Source of the DNA: Legionellaceae bacterium
GTDB taxonomy: Bacteria; Pseudomonadota; Gammaproteobacteria; Legionellales; Legionellaceae
NCBI GenBank assembly: GCA_947470005.1
Contig: CANISA010000029.1
Location: 1-11,108 of the forward strand
Length of the DNA: 11,108 nt
Direction: 5' to 3'
Below the pieces are notes generated by a model. The model worked only from the letters and a program-made list of their open reading frames with translations. It was not told where the DNA came from and made no database searches. Shown piece by piece: positions 1-6,835 of this stretch. How positions within the stretch are numbered: position 1 is the stretch's first letter; every line of letters begins with the position of its first letter. The position numbers and the translations under genes were made by a program.

Positions 1-240
1 CTGAATAAGATCGCTCAATGGCAAACCATATCCTAGATACCCACGTGCCACTCGCACAACATAACGTAAGTGAGGCAACACTAATTGCCGCGCGCCCTCC
101 AAATCGCCATCATCCTGCAGACGTTGTACATGCGCTAACTCCTCTTCCGCAGTCAGCATGGGAATTTGATTCACTTGATGAATATACGCATCCAAACTAC
201 CAATGGGCACACTCAATGTACGTTGTAACGACAAACTCAT
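1..240 (-). CDS. rpoH: RNA polymerase heat-shock sigma factor RpoH (sigma-32), N-terminal part
   Basis: The reverse strand encodes 80 residues that run off the left edge. The protein starts MSLSLQRTLSVPIG and contains MLTAEEELAHVQRL, then LVLPHLRYVVRVARGY and GYGLPLSDLIQ. These are the N-terminus, region 1.2 and start of region 2.1 of sigma-32. The family directs core RNA polymerase to heat-shock promoters (chaperones, proteases). The ATG at 240-238 has a good Shine-Dalgarno sequence (AGAGGAG) a few bases upstream on the minus strand. The gene lies 65 bp after ftsX in the same direction, the usual gammaproteobacterial neighbourhood. Regions 2.2 to 4 and the DnaK/FtsH-sensitive segment lie outside the window. 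The identification is firm; only completeness is unknown. Confidence 0.95.
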   Translation of the reverse strand, partial: MSLSLQRTLSVPIGSLDAYIHQVNQIPMLTAEEELAHVQRLQDDGDLEGARQLVLPHLRYVVRVARGYLGYGLPLSDLIQ

Positions 241-280
241 GACGCTCCTCTCGTAATAATCAGATGATCAACGATGCGCT

Positions 281-286
281 AGTATA
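281..286 (-). promoter_or_regulatory. Possible -10 element of an rpoH promoter
   Basis: In the 65-bp spacer between ftsX and rpoH the minus strand reads TATACT, five of six matches to the sigma-70 -10 consensus. It lies about 40 bp upstream of the rpoH ATG. No convincing -35 hexamer sits 16-18 bp upstream, where the sequence is near GTGAAT. The site would lie just past the ftsX stop codon, so rpoH could have its own promoter as well as read-through from ftsYEX. This is a by-eye call only. Confidence 0.3.
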
Positions 287-305
287 CTACAACCCTCTCA
301 AAAAT

Positions 306-1235
306 TCACTCATAGGGTTCAATAAGCTCAAGTTGTCTATTAACCGACAAACGCGCCCCGAGCCAACCTAGCCCCATGGCCACACCCAAGAGCCATATTG
401 CTTGAGACACAGACATCCCTAGTGCCAAGTAACTCACATGATACAGCACCAGCAAGGGGTGAAGCACGGGAGTCAAACTGAATAAAAAAAGCTTGATCAA
501 CATCAACGCCCCCACGGCCCCCGCCAATCCAAACCAAACACCAGAATATAAAAAAGGACGCGCAATGAACGCATCCGTTGCTCCAATTAATTTTAACACC
601 TGCACTTCCTCCTGGCCTTTATGCACCGCAAGGCGTAGCGTGTTGCCAATAATCATCACGACAGAAAATCCAAGAAACAGCATCAAGGCATGAGCCAGGG
701 TCGTGACAAACTTGAGAATGATATACAAGCGTGCTATCCATTGCGTATCCAGTTTGGCCTGCTCCACGTGAGGGTATGCTTTCAATTGGCCAAACAAGTG
801 GGCCATTTTTTCAGGGGTATCCATCGCCGTTGTCGGTGTCACGTCAATCATCGCGGGGAGAGGATTTTCAGGCAAATACTGTAAGAGATCCTGTAAACCA
901 TCTTGCTGCTGCAGATAAGCCAACCCCTCCGCTGCTGATTTCAAGGACGCGTCCAATACGCCCTCTGTCCGACGCACGCGTGACAACAACGCGATTTCCT
1001 CAGGGGCCGCGAGGGGCGTATGAAGATAAAGCGACACATGCCCGCCTTGTTGCCAACTCGAGGTCAATTGCTTCATGTTTTCCGTCAGCACCCAAAACAG
1101 AGCCGGCAACGTCAACGCAACAGCAATCACCGTGAGTGTCATCATTGTGGCAAGCGGGGTGCGGCACAATGCGCTCAAACTCCCCAGAAGAGCCCGCCGA
1201 TGACAAGCAAAAAATACCTGCACGCGCTTTAGCAC
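306..1235 (-). CDS. ftsX: Cell division ABC transporter permease-like protein FtsX
   Basis: A 309-residue inner-membrane protein, the partner of the ATPase FtsE. FtsEX links the divisome to periplasmic activators of septal amidases and transports no known substrate. The sequence shows a cytoplasmic N-terminus, TM1 at about residues 28-50, a periplasmic domain at about 52-165, and three further membrane segments at about 170-200, 225-255 and 278-297. The motif GQEEVQVLKLIGAT (207-220) is the typical FtsX coupling-loop region. It is shorter than the E. coli protein (about 350 residues), mainly at the N-terminus. The start is GTG (1235-1233), overlapping the ftsE end by 7 nt. An AAGGGGG Shine-Dalgarno sequence lies inside the last codons of ftsE, so translation is probably coupled. 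Confidence 0.95.
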   Translation of the reverse strand: MLKRVQVFFACHRRALLGSLSALCRTPLATMMTLTVIAVALTLPALFWVLTENMKQLTSSWQQGGHVSLYLHTPLAAPEEIALLSRVRRTEGVLDASLKSAAEGLAYLQQQDGLQDLLQYLPENPLPAMIDVTPTTAMDTPEKMAHLFGQLKAYPHVEQAKLDTQWIARLYIILKFVTTLAHALMLFLGFSVVMIIGNTLRLAVHKGQEEVQVLKLIGATDAFIARPFLYSGVWFGLAGAVGALMLIKLFLFSLTPVLHPLLVLYHVSYLALGMSVSQAIWLLGVAMGLGWLGARLSVNRQLELIEPYE

Positions 1236-1879
1236 ACGCGCCCCCCCTTCAACATCACCATGCGATGCTTCATGCTGGCAATCAATGACAGATCATGTGT
1301 CGCAACCAATACCGCAACCCCGACCTGATTAAACTGCTCAAAAAGCTTCATGATGTCAGCCGATAACGCGGGGTCCAGGTTCCCTGTCGGCTCATCCGCA
1401 ATCAACAACGCTGGTTTGTGAACAATGGCTCGGGCGATACCAACGCGTTGCTGCTCCCCTCCGGAGAGGTGAATGGGTCGCATTTTTTCTTTCGAGAGCA
1501 ATCCCACCATTTCAAGCGATGCCCGAACACGTTTCGCTATCCACAACGCATCGCCTCCCTGAAGTTGCAAGGGAAGAGCGACGTTGTCAAACACGGATCG
1601 GTCATTCAACAAATGAGGGGACTGAAACGTGATTCCGAGGCTTCTTCGATAGCGCGCAATGTCACGCTTTTTGAACAACGCAATTGACTCACCATTCACC
1701 ATCAGTTGCCCAGACGAGGGTCGTTCAAGCAGGGCAATCAGCTTCAATAGCGTACTTTTCCCCGCCCCTGAATGACCCGTAAGAAAGACCATCTCTCCTG
1801 GATTCAAACAAAAATTGACCTGGCTTAACGCTTCGTAGCCGCCTGGGTACCGCTTGCTGACTTGATTAAATTGAATCAT
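1229..1879 (-). CDS. ftsE: Cell division ATP-binding protein FtsE
   Basis: ABC-type ATPase of 216 residues that forms the FtsEX complex at the division septum. All nucleotide-binding motifs are present: Walker A GHSGAGKS (35-42), Q-loop Gln86, signature LSGGEQ (138-143), Walker B LLIADEP with Glu163, D-loop GNLDP, and H-loop His195. I chose the ATG at 1879 because the family begins MIxFxxVSKxY. An in-frame ATG at 1915 would add 12 residues not typical of FtsE, and neither start has a strong Shine-Dalgarno sequence. The gene overlaps the end of ftsY by 14 nt, which suggests translational coupling. A seven-G run lies near its 3' end. Confidence 0.95.
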   Translation of the reverse strand: MIQFNQVSKRYPGGYEALSQVNFCLNPGEMVFLTGHSGAGKSTLLKLIALLERPSSGQLMVNGESIALFKKRDIARYRRSLGITFQSPHLLNDRSVFDNVALPLQLQGGDALWIAKRVRASLEMVGLLSKEKMRPIHLSGGEQQRVGIARAIVHKPALLIADEPTGNLDPALSADIMKLFEQFNQVGVAVLVATHDLSLIASMKHRMVMLKGGRVC

Positions 1880-2891
1880 CTTGAAAAATAGCTTGAACAA
1901 ATTGCGCCGCATCAAATGCTCGCAAATCGTCTATGTTTTCACCAACCCCAAGGTAACGAAATGGGATCCCCAAGGCATCTGCAATTGCAAATAATATGCC
2001 CCCTTTTGCCGTTCCATCTAATTTGGTCATCGTGATCCCAGTCAACCCAATGGCCTCGTGAAACTGCCGCGCCTGATTTAAGGCATTTTGCCCAATACTG
2101 GCATCTAAGACCAACATGGTTTCATGAGGAGCGTCCGGATCTAATTTTTGAAGCACTCGTTTGACTTTCTTAAGCTCATCCATCAAATGCGTTTGAGTAT
2201 GCAACCGCCCCGCCGTATCAGCAATCAATATATCCATGCCTCGTGCTTTTGCAGCAGAAAACGCATCAAACAGTACCGAGGCACTGTCTGCACCCGTGTG
2301 CTGTGCTATGACGGGGATTTGATTCCGTTCGCCCCAGGCTTGCAATTGCTCAACCGCCGCCGCACGGAACGTATCCCCTGCGGCTAACATCACTCGCTTG
2401 CCCTGTTGCTGGTATTGCCGCGCCAATTTGCCAATCGTGGTTGTCTTACCCGCCCCATTGACCCCCACCATCAAAATAACAAAGGGCGACGGCTCTTTTT
2501 CTCGCGCCACACGGACGGGCTCTTCCACCTGAAGCAGCGCTTCCATACGCGATTTCAACGCTGAAAAAACCGCGTCGCCATCCGCTAATTGCTTCCTTAA
2601 AACACCCTCACTCAATTGAGTCAACAGCCTTTGCGTGGTGGGAGCGCCAAAATCAGCCATCAACAAAATGGTTTCCAACTCATCCAGCAACGCTGCATCG
2701 ATTTCTTTTTTTCCAAGCAACAGATGCTGCAGTCCTCGGCCTAATTGCAGACGTGTTTGGCTTAAGCTTCGCCGGAGTCGCATCAAAAATCCAGCCGCCA
2801 CGGGCACTGCTTCGTTCGGCGTCGACAATAACACGTCGGACGCGACGGGCACGTTCATGGTATTCTGATTTCGCTTCAACCATTTAATCAT
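1866..2891 (-). CDS. ftsY: Signal recognition particle receptor FtsY
   Basis: SRP-type GTPase of 341 residues that receives ribosome-nascent chain-SRP complexes at the inner membrane. The NG domain is complete: G1 GVNGAGKTT (143-151), G2 DTFRAAA (173-179), G3 DTAG (225-228), G4 TKLD (289-292) and G5 GVGENIDDL (315-323). The N domain helices span about residues 35-125. The acidic, membrane-binding A domain of E. coli FtsY (about 200 residues) is nearly absent: only about 35 residues precede the N domain, starting with the basic MIKWLKRNQ. The ATG at 2891 was kept, though no clear Shine-Dalgarno sequence precedes it. Met12 is an alternative start. This is the first gene of the ftsY-ftsE-ftsX unit. 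Confidence 0.96.
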   Translation of the reverse strand: MIKWLKRNQNTMNVPVASDVLLSTPNEAVPVAAGFLMRLRRSLSQTRLQLGRGLQHLLLGKKEIDAALLDELETILLMADFGAPTTQRLLTQLSEGVLRKQLADGDAVFSALKSRMEALLQVEEPVRVAREKEPSPFVILMVGVNGAGKTTTIGKLARQYQQQGKRVMLAAGDTFRAAAVEQLQAWGERNQIPVIAQHTGADSASVLFDAFSAAKARGMDILIADTAGRLHTQTHLMDELKKVKRVLQKLDPDAPHETMLVLDASIGQNALNQARQFHEAIGLTGITMTKLDGTAKGGILFAIADALGIPFRYLGVGENIDDLRAFDAAQFVQAIFQDDSI

Positions 2892-2962
2892 AGGTATTTA
2901 GTCATAGGGTATACAAAACAGGTGAAATGTGAAATTCTATCATTTTTTTATCGGGGTGAAAC
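2892..2962. promoter_or_regulatory. Divergent promoter region between ftsY and the M16 operon
   Basis: This 71-bp spacer must drive ftsYEX leftward and the M16-rsmD unit rightward. On the plus strand, TATCAT (2938-2943) could be a -10 element with a weak -35 AAAACA (2915-2920) at 17-bp spacing. On the minus strand, TAGAAT (2939-2934) could be a -10 element with a weak -35 GTTTCA (2962-2957), also at 17 bp. The two -10 candidates overlap. A GGGGTGA Shine-Dalgarno-like stretch sits at 2953-2959 before the ATG at 2963. The matches are by eye; both -35 boxes score only 3 of 6. Confidence 0.35.
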
Positions 2963-4288
2963 ATGCGCATTATACTCATCACATTATTCACCCTGCTCGC
3001 CGCCCCCTCTTTCGGAGGAATACAGCAGTTTACCTTAGATAATGGATTAAAAATACTGGTTAAAGAAGATCATCGCGCCCCAGTTGCCGTTGTAATGGTT
3101 TGGTACAAAGTAGGCTCTGCCGACGATTCCCCTGGAGTAACCGGCATCGCCCACGTGCTCGAGCACCTGATGTTTAAAGGAACAACGGCGTACCCCTTGG
3201 GTATTTTTTCAAAAACCATCGCAAGCCTTGGTGGTCAAGAAAATGCCTTTACCAGCAATGATTACACGGCTTATTTTGAAAAAATTGCAGCAGAACACGT
3301 GCCAACCAGCCTCAAACTGGAGGCAGACCGCATGCAAAACTTAACCCTCGATGCCTCAGAGTTTACAAAAGAAATCAAAGTCATCCAAGAAGAGCGTCGA
3401 CTGCGTACAGAAGATAACCCCCAAGCATTAACGTTTGAGCGTTTCTTAGCAACCGCCCACTTGGCCTCGCCCTATCACCACCCTGTGATTGGCTGGATGA
3501 ATGACCTCGAACACCTGACCATCCGTGATGTTCGTGCGTGGTACCAGCGCTTTTATGCCCCCAATCACGCCACATTGGTCGTGGTAGGCGATGTATCACC
3601 TGCTCACGTTTACACGCTCGCAAACGAGGCCTTTGGCTCCCTTTCAAAACGACCCGTTCGCTCATATAAACCACAAATAGAGCCTCCTGCTTTAGGCAAA
3701 AAGACAGTCGACGTTCACGGACGAGCTGAGGTCCCTTTGTTAATGAGGGGCTACACCGTGCCTTCCGTAAAATCTGTTTCGCTGATGCATCAATTGGACC
3801 CTTATGTCCTGGAAATCATCGCTGGCATCCTCGATGCTGGCGATAGTGGCCGCCTACAGCGCCACTTGGTTCGTGGCACACAAAGTGCGAGTGCCGTTGG
3901 TGTCAATTATAATCTCTATACGCGATATGAAACACAGTTCATTCTGTATGGTGCGCCGTCTCAAACGCACACGCTTGAGGCTATCGACAAAGAAATCGAA
4001 CATGAAATCAATCGATTAAAAACAGAACGCGTGCCTGAAGCCGAGCTGCAGCGGGTGAAAACGCAATTGATCGCCCAAAAAACATTTGAGCGCGACTCCA
4101 TCTTTGGTCAAGCCATGGAGTTGGGTCTGCTGGAAACCGTCGGTTTAGGTTGGAAGACCGTCGACCAATACGATGCTCGCCTTCGCCAAGTCACTGCCGC
4201 CCACATTCAAACCGTCGCAAACGATTATTTTCAAGATGCCCGGCAAACTGACGCCCGATTAATCCCACACCCCGGAGCGCGCCCATGA
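2963..4288 (+). CDS. Secreted M16 zinc peptidase, catalytic subunit (insulinase/PqqL-like)
   Basis: A 441-residue periplasmic or exported metalloprotease of the M16 family. An N-terminal signal peptide (about residues 1-18, MRIILITLFTLLAAPSFG) is followed by the inverted zinc motif HVLEH (His64, Glu67, His68). The third ligand is probably Glu143 or Glu144 in VIQEERR. Flanking features such as LEHLMFKGT and GGQENAFTSNDYTAY are typical of the M16 N-terminal half. The C-terminal half lacks the Arg-x(3)-Tyr substrate-binding pair: the equivalent stretch reads LVRGTQSASAVG. The stop codon overlaps the next ATG (ATGA), so it is co-translated with the second M16 protein, which carries the missing pair. 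I infer an obligate heterodimer. The substrate is unknown. Confidence 0.92.
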   Translation: MRIILITLFTLLAAPSFGGIQQFTLDNGLKILVKEDHRAPVAVVMVWYKVGSADDSPGVTGIAHVLEHLMFKGTTAYPLGIFSKTIASLGGQENAFTSNDYTAYFEKIAAEHVPTSLKLEADRMQNLTLDASEFTKEIKVIQEERRLRTEDNPQALTFERFLATAHLASPYHHPVIGWMNDLEHLTIRDVRAWYQRFYAPNHATLVVVGDVSPAHVYTLANEAFGSLSKRPVRSYKPQIEPPALGKKTVDVHGRAEVPLLMRGYTVPSVKSVSLMHQLDPYVLEIIAGILDAGDSGRLQRHLVRGTQSASAVGVNYNLYTRYETQFILYGAPSQTHTLEAIDKEIEHEINRLKTERVPEAELQRVKTQLIAQKTFERDSIFGQAMELGLLETVGLGWKTVDQYDARLRQVTAAHIQTVANDYFQDARQTDARLIPHPGARP

Positions 4289-5583
4289 ACGGAATCATCA
4301 CGATTGTTTTTCTTTTTTTCTTAGCCCCCGCTCTTGCCGCAACACCTTTACACATTGATCGCTGGCAAACCACGCAAGGTACGCCTGTGGTCTTTTATCA
4401 AGCCATGGATGTTCCCATGCTTGACATCAACATCGCGTTTCACGCCGGCTCTGCTTACGACGGTCCACAGTTTGGATTAAGTGCGCTCACCGTGCGCCTC
4501 CTCAATCAAGGCAACGCAGGATTGGATGCAAGTGCCATTGCAGATCAATTTGCTGACATTGGCGCACAATATTCAGGCAACAGTACCCGTGATAGCGCGG
4601 TCTTGAGCCTAAAAACCCTAAGTGAGCCCCTCGCTCGTTTTCACGCACTAAACACCTTGATCCGCGTGATGAGCCACCCTGATTTTCCAGAAGCAGCCTT
4701 TGCCCGAGAAAAAAATCAACAACTGTTGGCCATTCAACAAGTTCAGGAATCGCCGGATGCCGTTGCCGATGAAACCTTCTACCAAGCGCTCTATCAAGAG
4801 CATCCCTACGCGCACCCTATTGATGGGAAAGAAGCCCACGTTAACGCCCTCCACGTGGATGACGTGCAACGATTTTACAAGCAATTTTTCGTCAGTCGAA
4901 ATGCCGTTATTGTCCTCGTTGGAGCCATCGATAAACCCACGGCCATGCAAATAGCAAATGACCTCATGAAAGACTTACCCCTCGGCCACAAGGCCCTCCC
5001 GACTCGACAAGCAAAAGCCCTGCCGGACGAAATGAACATTGAAGTCCCCTTTGCTTCCTCACAAGCCGTTCTTCGCTTAGGTCAACTGGGCGTAGACCAT
5101 CACGACCCCTTCTATTTTCCTCTGCTGGTTGGCAACTACACGCTTGGCGGTGGTTCATTGGTCTCACGGCTAGCGTATGAACTCCGCGAAAAACGGGGAC
5201 TCACGTATGGCGCCTACAGTCAATTTATCCCGATGCCCGGGCTTGGACCGTTTATGATTAGTTTTTCAACCAAACAAACCCAAGCACGAAACGCCCAGGT
5301 CATCACACGAGACACCCTTCTCCATTTCATTAAGTCTGGGCCGACCGCAGACGAGCTCGTTGCCGCAAAACAGTATTTAACGGGAAGCTTCCCGTTATCC
5401 CTCGCCAGCAACCAAAACATGGCCAACACCCTGCTCAGAATGGCTTTTTATGCGCTTCCTGATGACTACCTTGACACGTACGTTGAGCACATTCGCGCCG
5501 TGCGCATTGAAGATATTCAACACGCTTTTCAACAACGACTAAACCCTAAGCACTTGCTTGACATTCACGTGGGGAACACGTGA
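4285..5583 (+). CDS. Secreted M16 peptidase-like protein, non-catalytic partner subunit
   Basis: A 432-residue M16-fold protein with a signal peptide (about residues 1-18, ending PALA). At the position of the zinc motif it reads GLSALTVRLLNQGN (64-77), so the HxxEH ligands are missing and it should not hydrolyse peptides alone. The second half has LREKRGLTYGAYS (300-312), with Arg304 and Tyr308 matching the conserved Arg/Tyr pair that holds substrate in M16B enzymes. Its start overlaps the stop of the catalytic subunit by 4 nt, and its own stop overlaps the rsmD GTG by 4 nt. The pair matches the known M16B arrangement of one zinc subunit plus one Arg/Tyr subunit. Confidence 0.92.
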   Translation: MNGIITIVFLFFLAPALAATPLHIDRWQTTQGTPVVFYQAMDVPMLDINIAFHAGSAYDGPQFGLSALTVRLLNQGNAGLDASAIADQFADIGAQYSGNSTRDSAVLSLKTLSEPLARFHALNTLIRVMSHPDFPEAAFAREKNQQLLAIQQVQESPDAVADETFYQALYQEHPYAHPIDGKEAHVNALHVDDVQRFYKQFFVSRNAVIVLVGAIDKPTAMQIANDLMKDLPLGHKALPTRQAKALPDEMNIEVPFASSQAVLRLGQLGVDHHDPFYFPLLVGNYTLGGGSLVSRLAYELREKRGLTYGAYSQFIPMPGLGPFMISFSTKQTQARNAQVITRDTLLHFIKSGPTADELVAAKQYLTGSFPLSLASNQNMANTLLRMAFYALPDDYLDTYVEHIRAVRIEDIQHAFQQRLNPKHLLDIHVGNT

Positions 5584-6194
5584 ACCAGGTTATTCGAATC
5601 ATTGGCGGTACGTATAGAGGAAAGAAGATCTCTTTTCCTGCGATTGAAGGCCTACGCCCAACGCCCGATCGCGTTCGCGAAACCTTGTTTAACTGGCTGA
5701 TGCATGACGTTCGCGAAGCGACCTGCCTTGATGCCTTTGCAGGCAGTGGAGCGCTAGGCTTTGAGGCTTTTTCACGCGGGGCACATGCGGTCACCCTGGT
5801 GGAGCAATCTCCTGTGGCGTATGCCAACTTAAAAAAACAAGCCTTATCCTTCCAATCTGCTCGATTAAACGTTATCCAAGCAGATGCTGCAACCTTCTTG
5901 GCTGAAACGCCGCTAGCGTTCGATGTTATCTTTTTTGACCCGCCGTTTGCTAATCTATCTCTTTTTGAAGGACCCCTCAAACAAGGTGCCGCACATGCCT
6001 TGCGGCCGGGTGGATTTCTGTACCTGGAGTCACCTCACGAAATTGCACTCGACAGAACCGTTTGGGAGCCTCTTAAATTAAAACAAGCAGGCCGCGTGTT
6101 CTACTCGCTCTATAAAAAGCAGCCCAGCGCGGCTTTGTTTCTTAACCCCCGCAGCGTCTTCTTTCACACAATTCAGGCGGATCGACGGCCTTGA
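5580..6194 (+). CDS. rsmD: 16S rRNA (guanine966-N2)-methyltransferase RsmD
   Basis: A 204-residue SAM-dependent methyltransferase that modifies G966 of 16S rRNA in the assembled small subunit. Diagnostic motifs are IRIIGGTYRGKKI (5-17), RPTPDRVRETLFNWL (26-40), SAM-binding LDAFAGSGALGFEA (50-63), acidic Glu75, and catalytic DPPF (120-123), a variant of the (N/D)PPY/F motif. Length matches the family (about 200 residues). The start is GTG at 5580, overlapping the preceding TGA (GTGA) with a GGGG stretch just upstream. It closes the M16-M16-rsmD unit. The functional link between the proteases and an rRNA methylase is not evident, and the grouping may only reflect conserved order. Confidence 0.95.
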   Translation: MNQVIRIIGGTYRGKKISFPAIEGLRPTPDRVRETLFNWLMHDVREATCLDAFAGSGALGFEAFSRGAHAVTLVEQSPVAYANLKKQALSFQSARLNVIQADAATFLAETPLAFDVIFFDPPFANLSLFEGPLKQGAAHALRPGGFLYLESPHEIALDRTVWEPLKLKQAGRVFYSLYKKQPSAALFLNPRSVFFHTIQADRRP

Positions 6195-6208
6195 GGCATC
6201 CCCAGTGA

Positions 6209-6307
6209 GGTCATTTTATTGAGCAACTGCGAGCGAGAATTATTGAGTTAGAAAAGCAGACAAAAAAGAATAGCACGCATCAAGCGGCTATGCCGCTTTC
6301 AGGATGA
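6209..6307 (+). pseudogene. Possible remnant of an IS66-type transposase N-terminus
   Basis: A short open stretch without a normal start encodes about 32 residues, including IEQLRARIIELEKQTKKNS. This coiled-coil plus KNS pattern resembles the start of IS66-like transposases, which typically continue NSSxSSKPPSSD. Here the frame reads MPLSG and stops at 6305-6307. A one-base shift after PLS gives DDVLG, consistent with a frameshifted PPSSDG-like motif. Nothing recognisable of the catalytic domain follows. The resemblance is from memory and the fragment is short, so chance similarity is possible. Confidence 0.3.
6282..6298. other. Perfect hairpin downstream of rsmD
   Basis: AAGCGGC and GCCGCTT form a 7-bp stem around a TAT loop, about 90 bp past the rsmD stop. 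It is followed only by TTTCAGG rather than a T-run, so it is not a classic intrinsic terminator in either direction. It could stabilise the rsmD mRNA end or assist termination, or it may be part of the decayed sequence in which it lies. Confidence 0.3.
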
Positions 6308-6372
6308 CGTACTGGGAAGATACAAAAAATAACATAATAACTTCAAACAAAAACTAATTGAAGCGAACAATC

Positions 6373-6504
6373 TCAATAGGCCTCTATGAGAGCATAATTC
6401 AACGCCTGTTTAAAGAATTGATGCAATCCCTTCGATGATGCTAAACTAGAACGGTATGTTGCATACACAATACCCGCCCGTTTAAGTCTGCCGCTTGATG
6501 TAAT
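6373..6504 (-). pseudogene. Decayed coding remnant, possibly the C-terminus of a LysR-type regulator
   Basis: The reverse strand is open for 43 codons ending in TGA at 6375-6373, with an upstream in-frame TAG at 6507-6505 and no plausible start. The translation contains SSGRLKRAG, then VYATYRSSLASSKGLHQFF, and ends ALIEAY. It has protein-like composition. The pattern of a hydrophobic strand, a basic YRSSL-type turn and a helix resembles the tail of LysR-type effector domains (for example xVYxxxRxLSxxxxxFxxF). That family call is weak. The open stretch itself is seen directly. Confidence 0.25.
6418..6447 (+). promoter_or_regulatory. Candidate sigma-70 promoter upstream of the cold-shock gene
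   Basis: TTGATG (6418-6423) and TAAACT (6442-6447) are separated by 18 bp, and each matches its consensus at four of six positions. A transcript from here would carry a leader of about 95 nt before the ATG at 6548. It would serve the cold-shock gene and probably the MoxR/Bat genes, since no better promoter is seen between them. A second weak option is TTGCAT (6459-6464) with TTAAGT. Confidence 0.25.
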
Positions 6505-6509
6505 CTACG

Positions 6510-6523
6510 CGTCGACCTCGACG
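6510..6523 (+). other. Small hairpin in the leader of the cold-shock gene
   Basis: CGTCG and CGACG can pair as a 5-bp stem around ACCT, 24 nt before the ATG. An alternative pairing of GACC (6514-6517) with GGTC (6524-6527) excludes the first. A switching leader is conceivable for a cold-shock-type gene, but both stems are short and this could be chance. Confidence 0.2.
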
Positions 6524-6547
6524 GGTCTAATAACCAGGAACCACTGA

Positions 6548-6808
6548 ATGAGTATAAAAACGATCGTTCAAGCTTTTCGACGCCTTTTCTCGTGTCGTCA
6601 CGCCCACACTAAACAACAGGGAACCATTAAGTTTTTTGACCGCAAAAAACGCTTTGGATTTATTATGGCCGACAAACAAGAGTATTTTTTCCACGCAACA
6701 GCGGCAAAACCTGAAGACTTCAAGTCCCTACGCGACGGAGCCCTTGTTATGTTTGTCGTTATTCAAGGAAAAAAAGGCCCTCAAGCCGATAAGATTGAAC
6801 TTATTTAA
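6548..6808 (+). CDS. Small cold-shock-domain protein with basic N-terminal extension
   Basis: An 86-residue protein. Residues 24-86 form a cold-shock (OB-fold) domain: QGTIKFFDRKKRFGFI, then EYFFHA, then FKSLRDGALVMFVVIQGKKGPQA. RNP1 is present as KRFGFI (34-39, usual Gly replaced by Arg) and RNP2 as YFFH (46-49), so single-stranded nucleic-acid binding is likely. The usual KWFN is KFFD. The first 23 residues are an added basic, partly amphipathic segment (VQAFRRLFSCRHAHTK) absent from CspA-type proteins of about 70 residues. AGGAA lies 8 nt before the ATG. The next gene starts 27 nt after its stop, so it may lead the MoxR/Bat transcript. The physiological role is unknown. Confidence 0.85.
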   Translation: MSIKTIVQAFRRLFSCRHAHTKQQGTIKFFDRKKRFGFIMADKQEYFFHATAAKPEDFKSLRDGALVMFVVIQGKKGPQADKIELI

Positions 6809-6835
6809 CCATCCTTTTAATGGAGCAACCAGACC

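Noticed and set aside
18..242. 74-codon plus-strand open frame at the left edge
   Set aside because: It is the antisense shadow of rpoH, whose minus-strand translation is unmistakable.
200..265. RNA thermosensor in the rpoH start region
   Set aside because: Only a 4-bp pairing (ACGA with TCGT) around the Shine-Dalgarno sequence was found by eye, too weak to claim.
731..1135. 134-codon plus-strand open frame
   Set aside because: It lies wholly antisense to ftsX and shows no recognisable domain.
1880..1915. Upstream ATG for ftsE adding 12 residues
   Set aside because: FtsE proteins start at the MIxFxxVSK motif, and the extra residues have no family support.
2888..2905. Five-codon minus-strand mini-ORF whose TGA overlaps the ftsY ATG
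   Set aside because: It has no Shine-Dalgarno sequence and is short enough to arise by chance.
5546..5980. 144-codon minus-strand open frame
   Set aside because: Antisense to rsmD; low-complexity Ser/Arg/Ala-rich composition typical of a shadow frame.
6282..6298. Intrinsic terminator after rsmD
   Set aside because: The stem is good but no T-run follows on either strand, so it is listed only as a hairpin.
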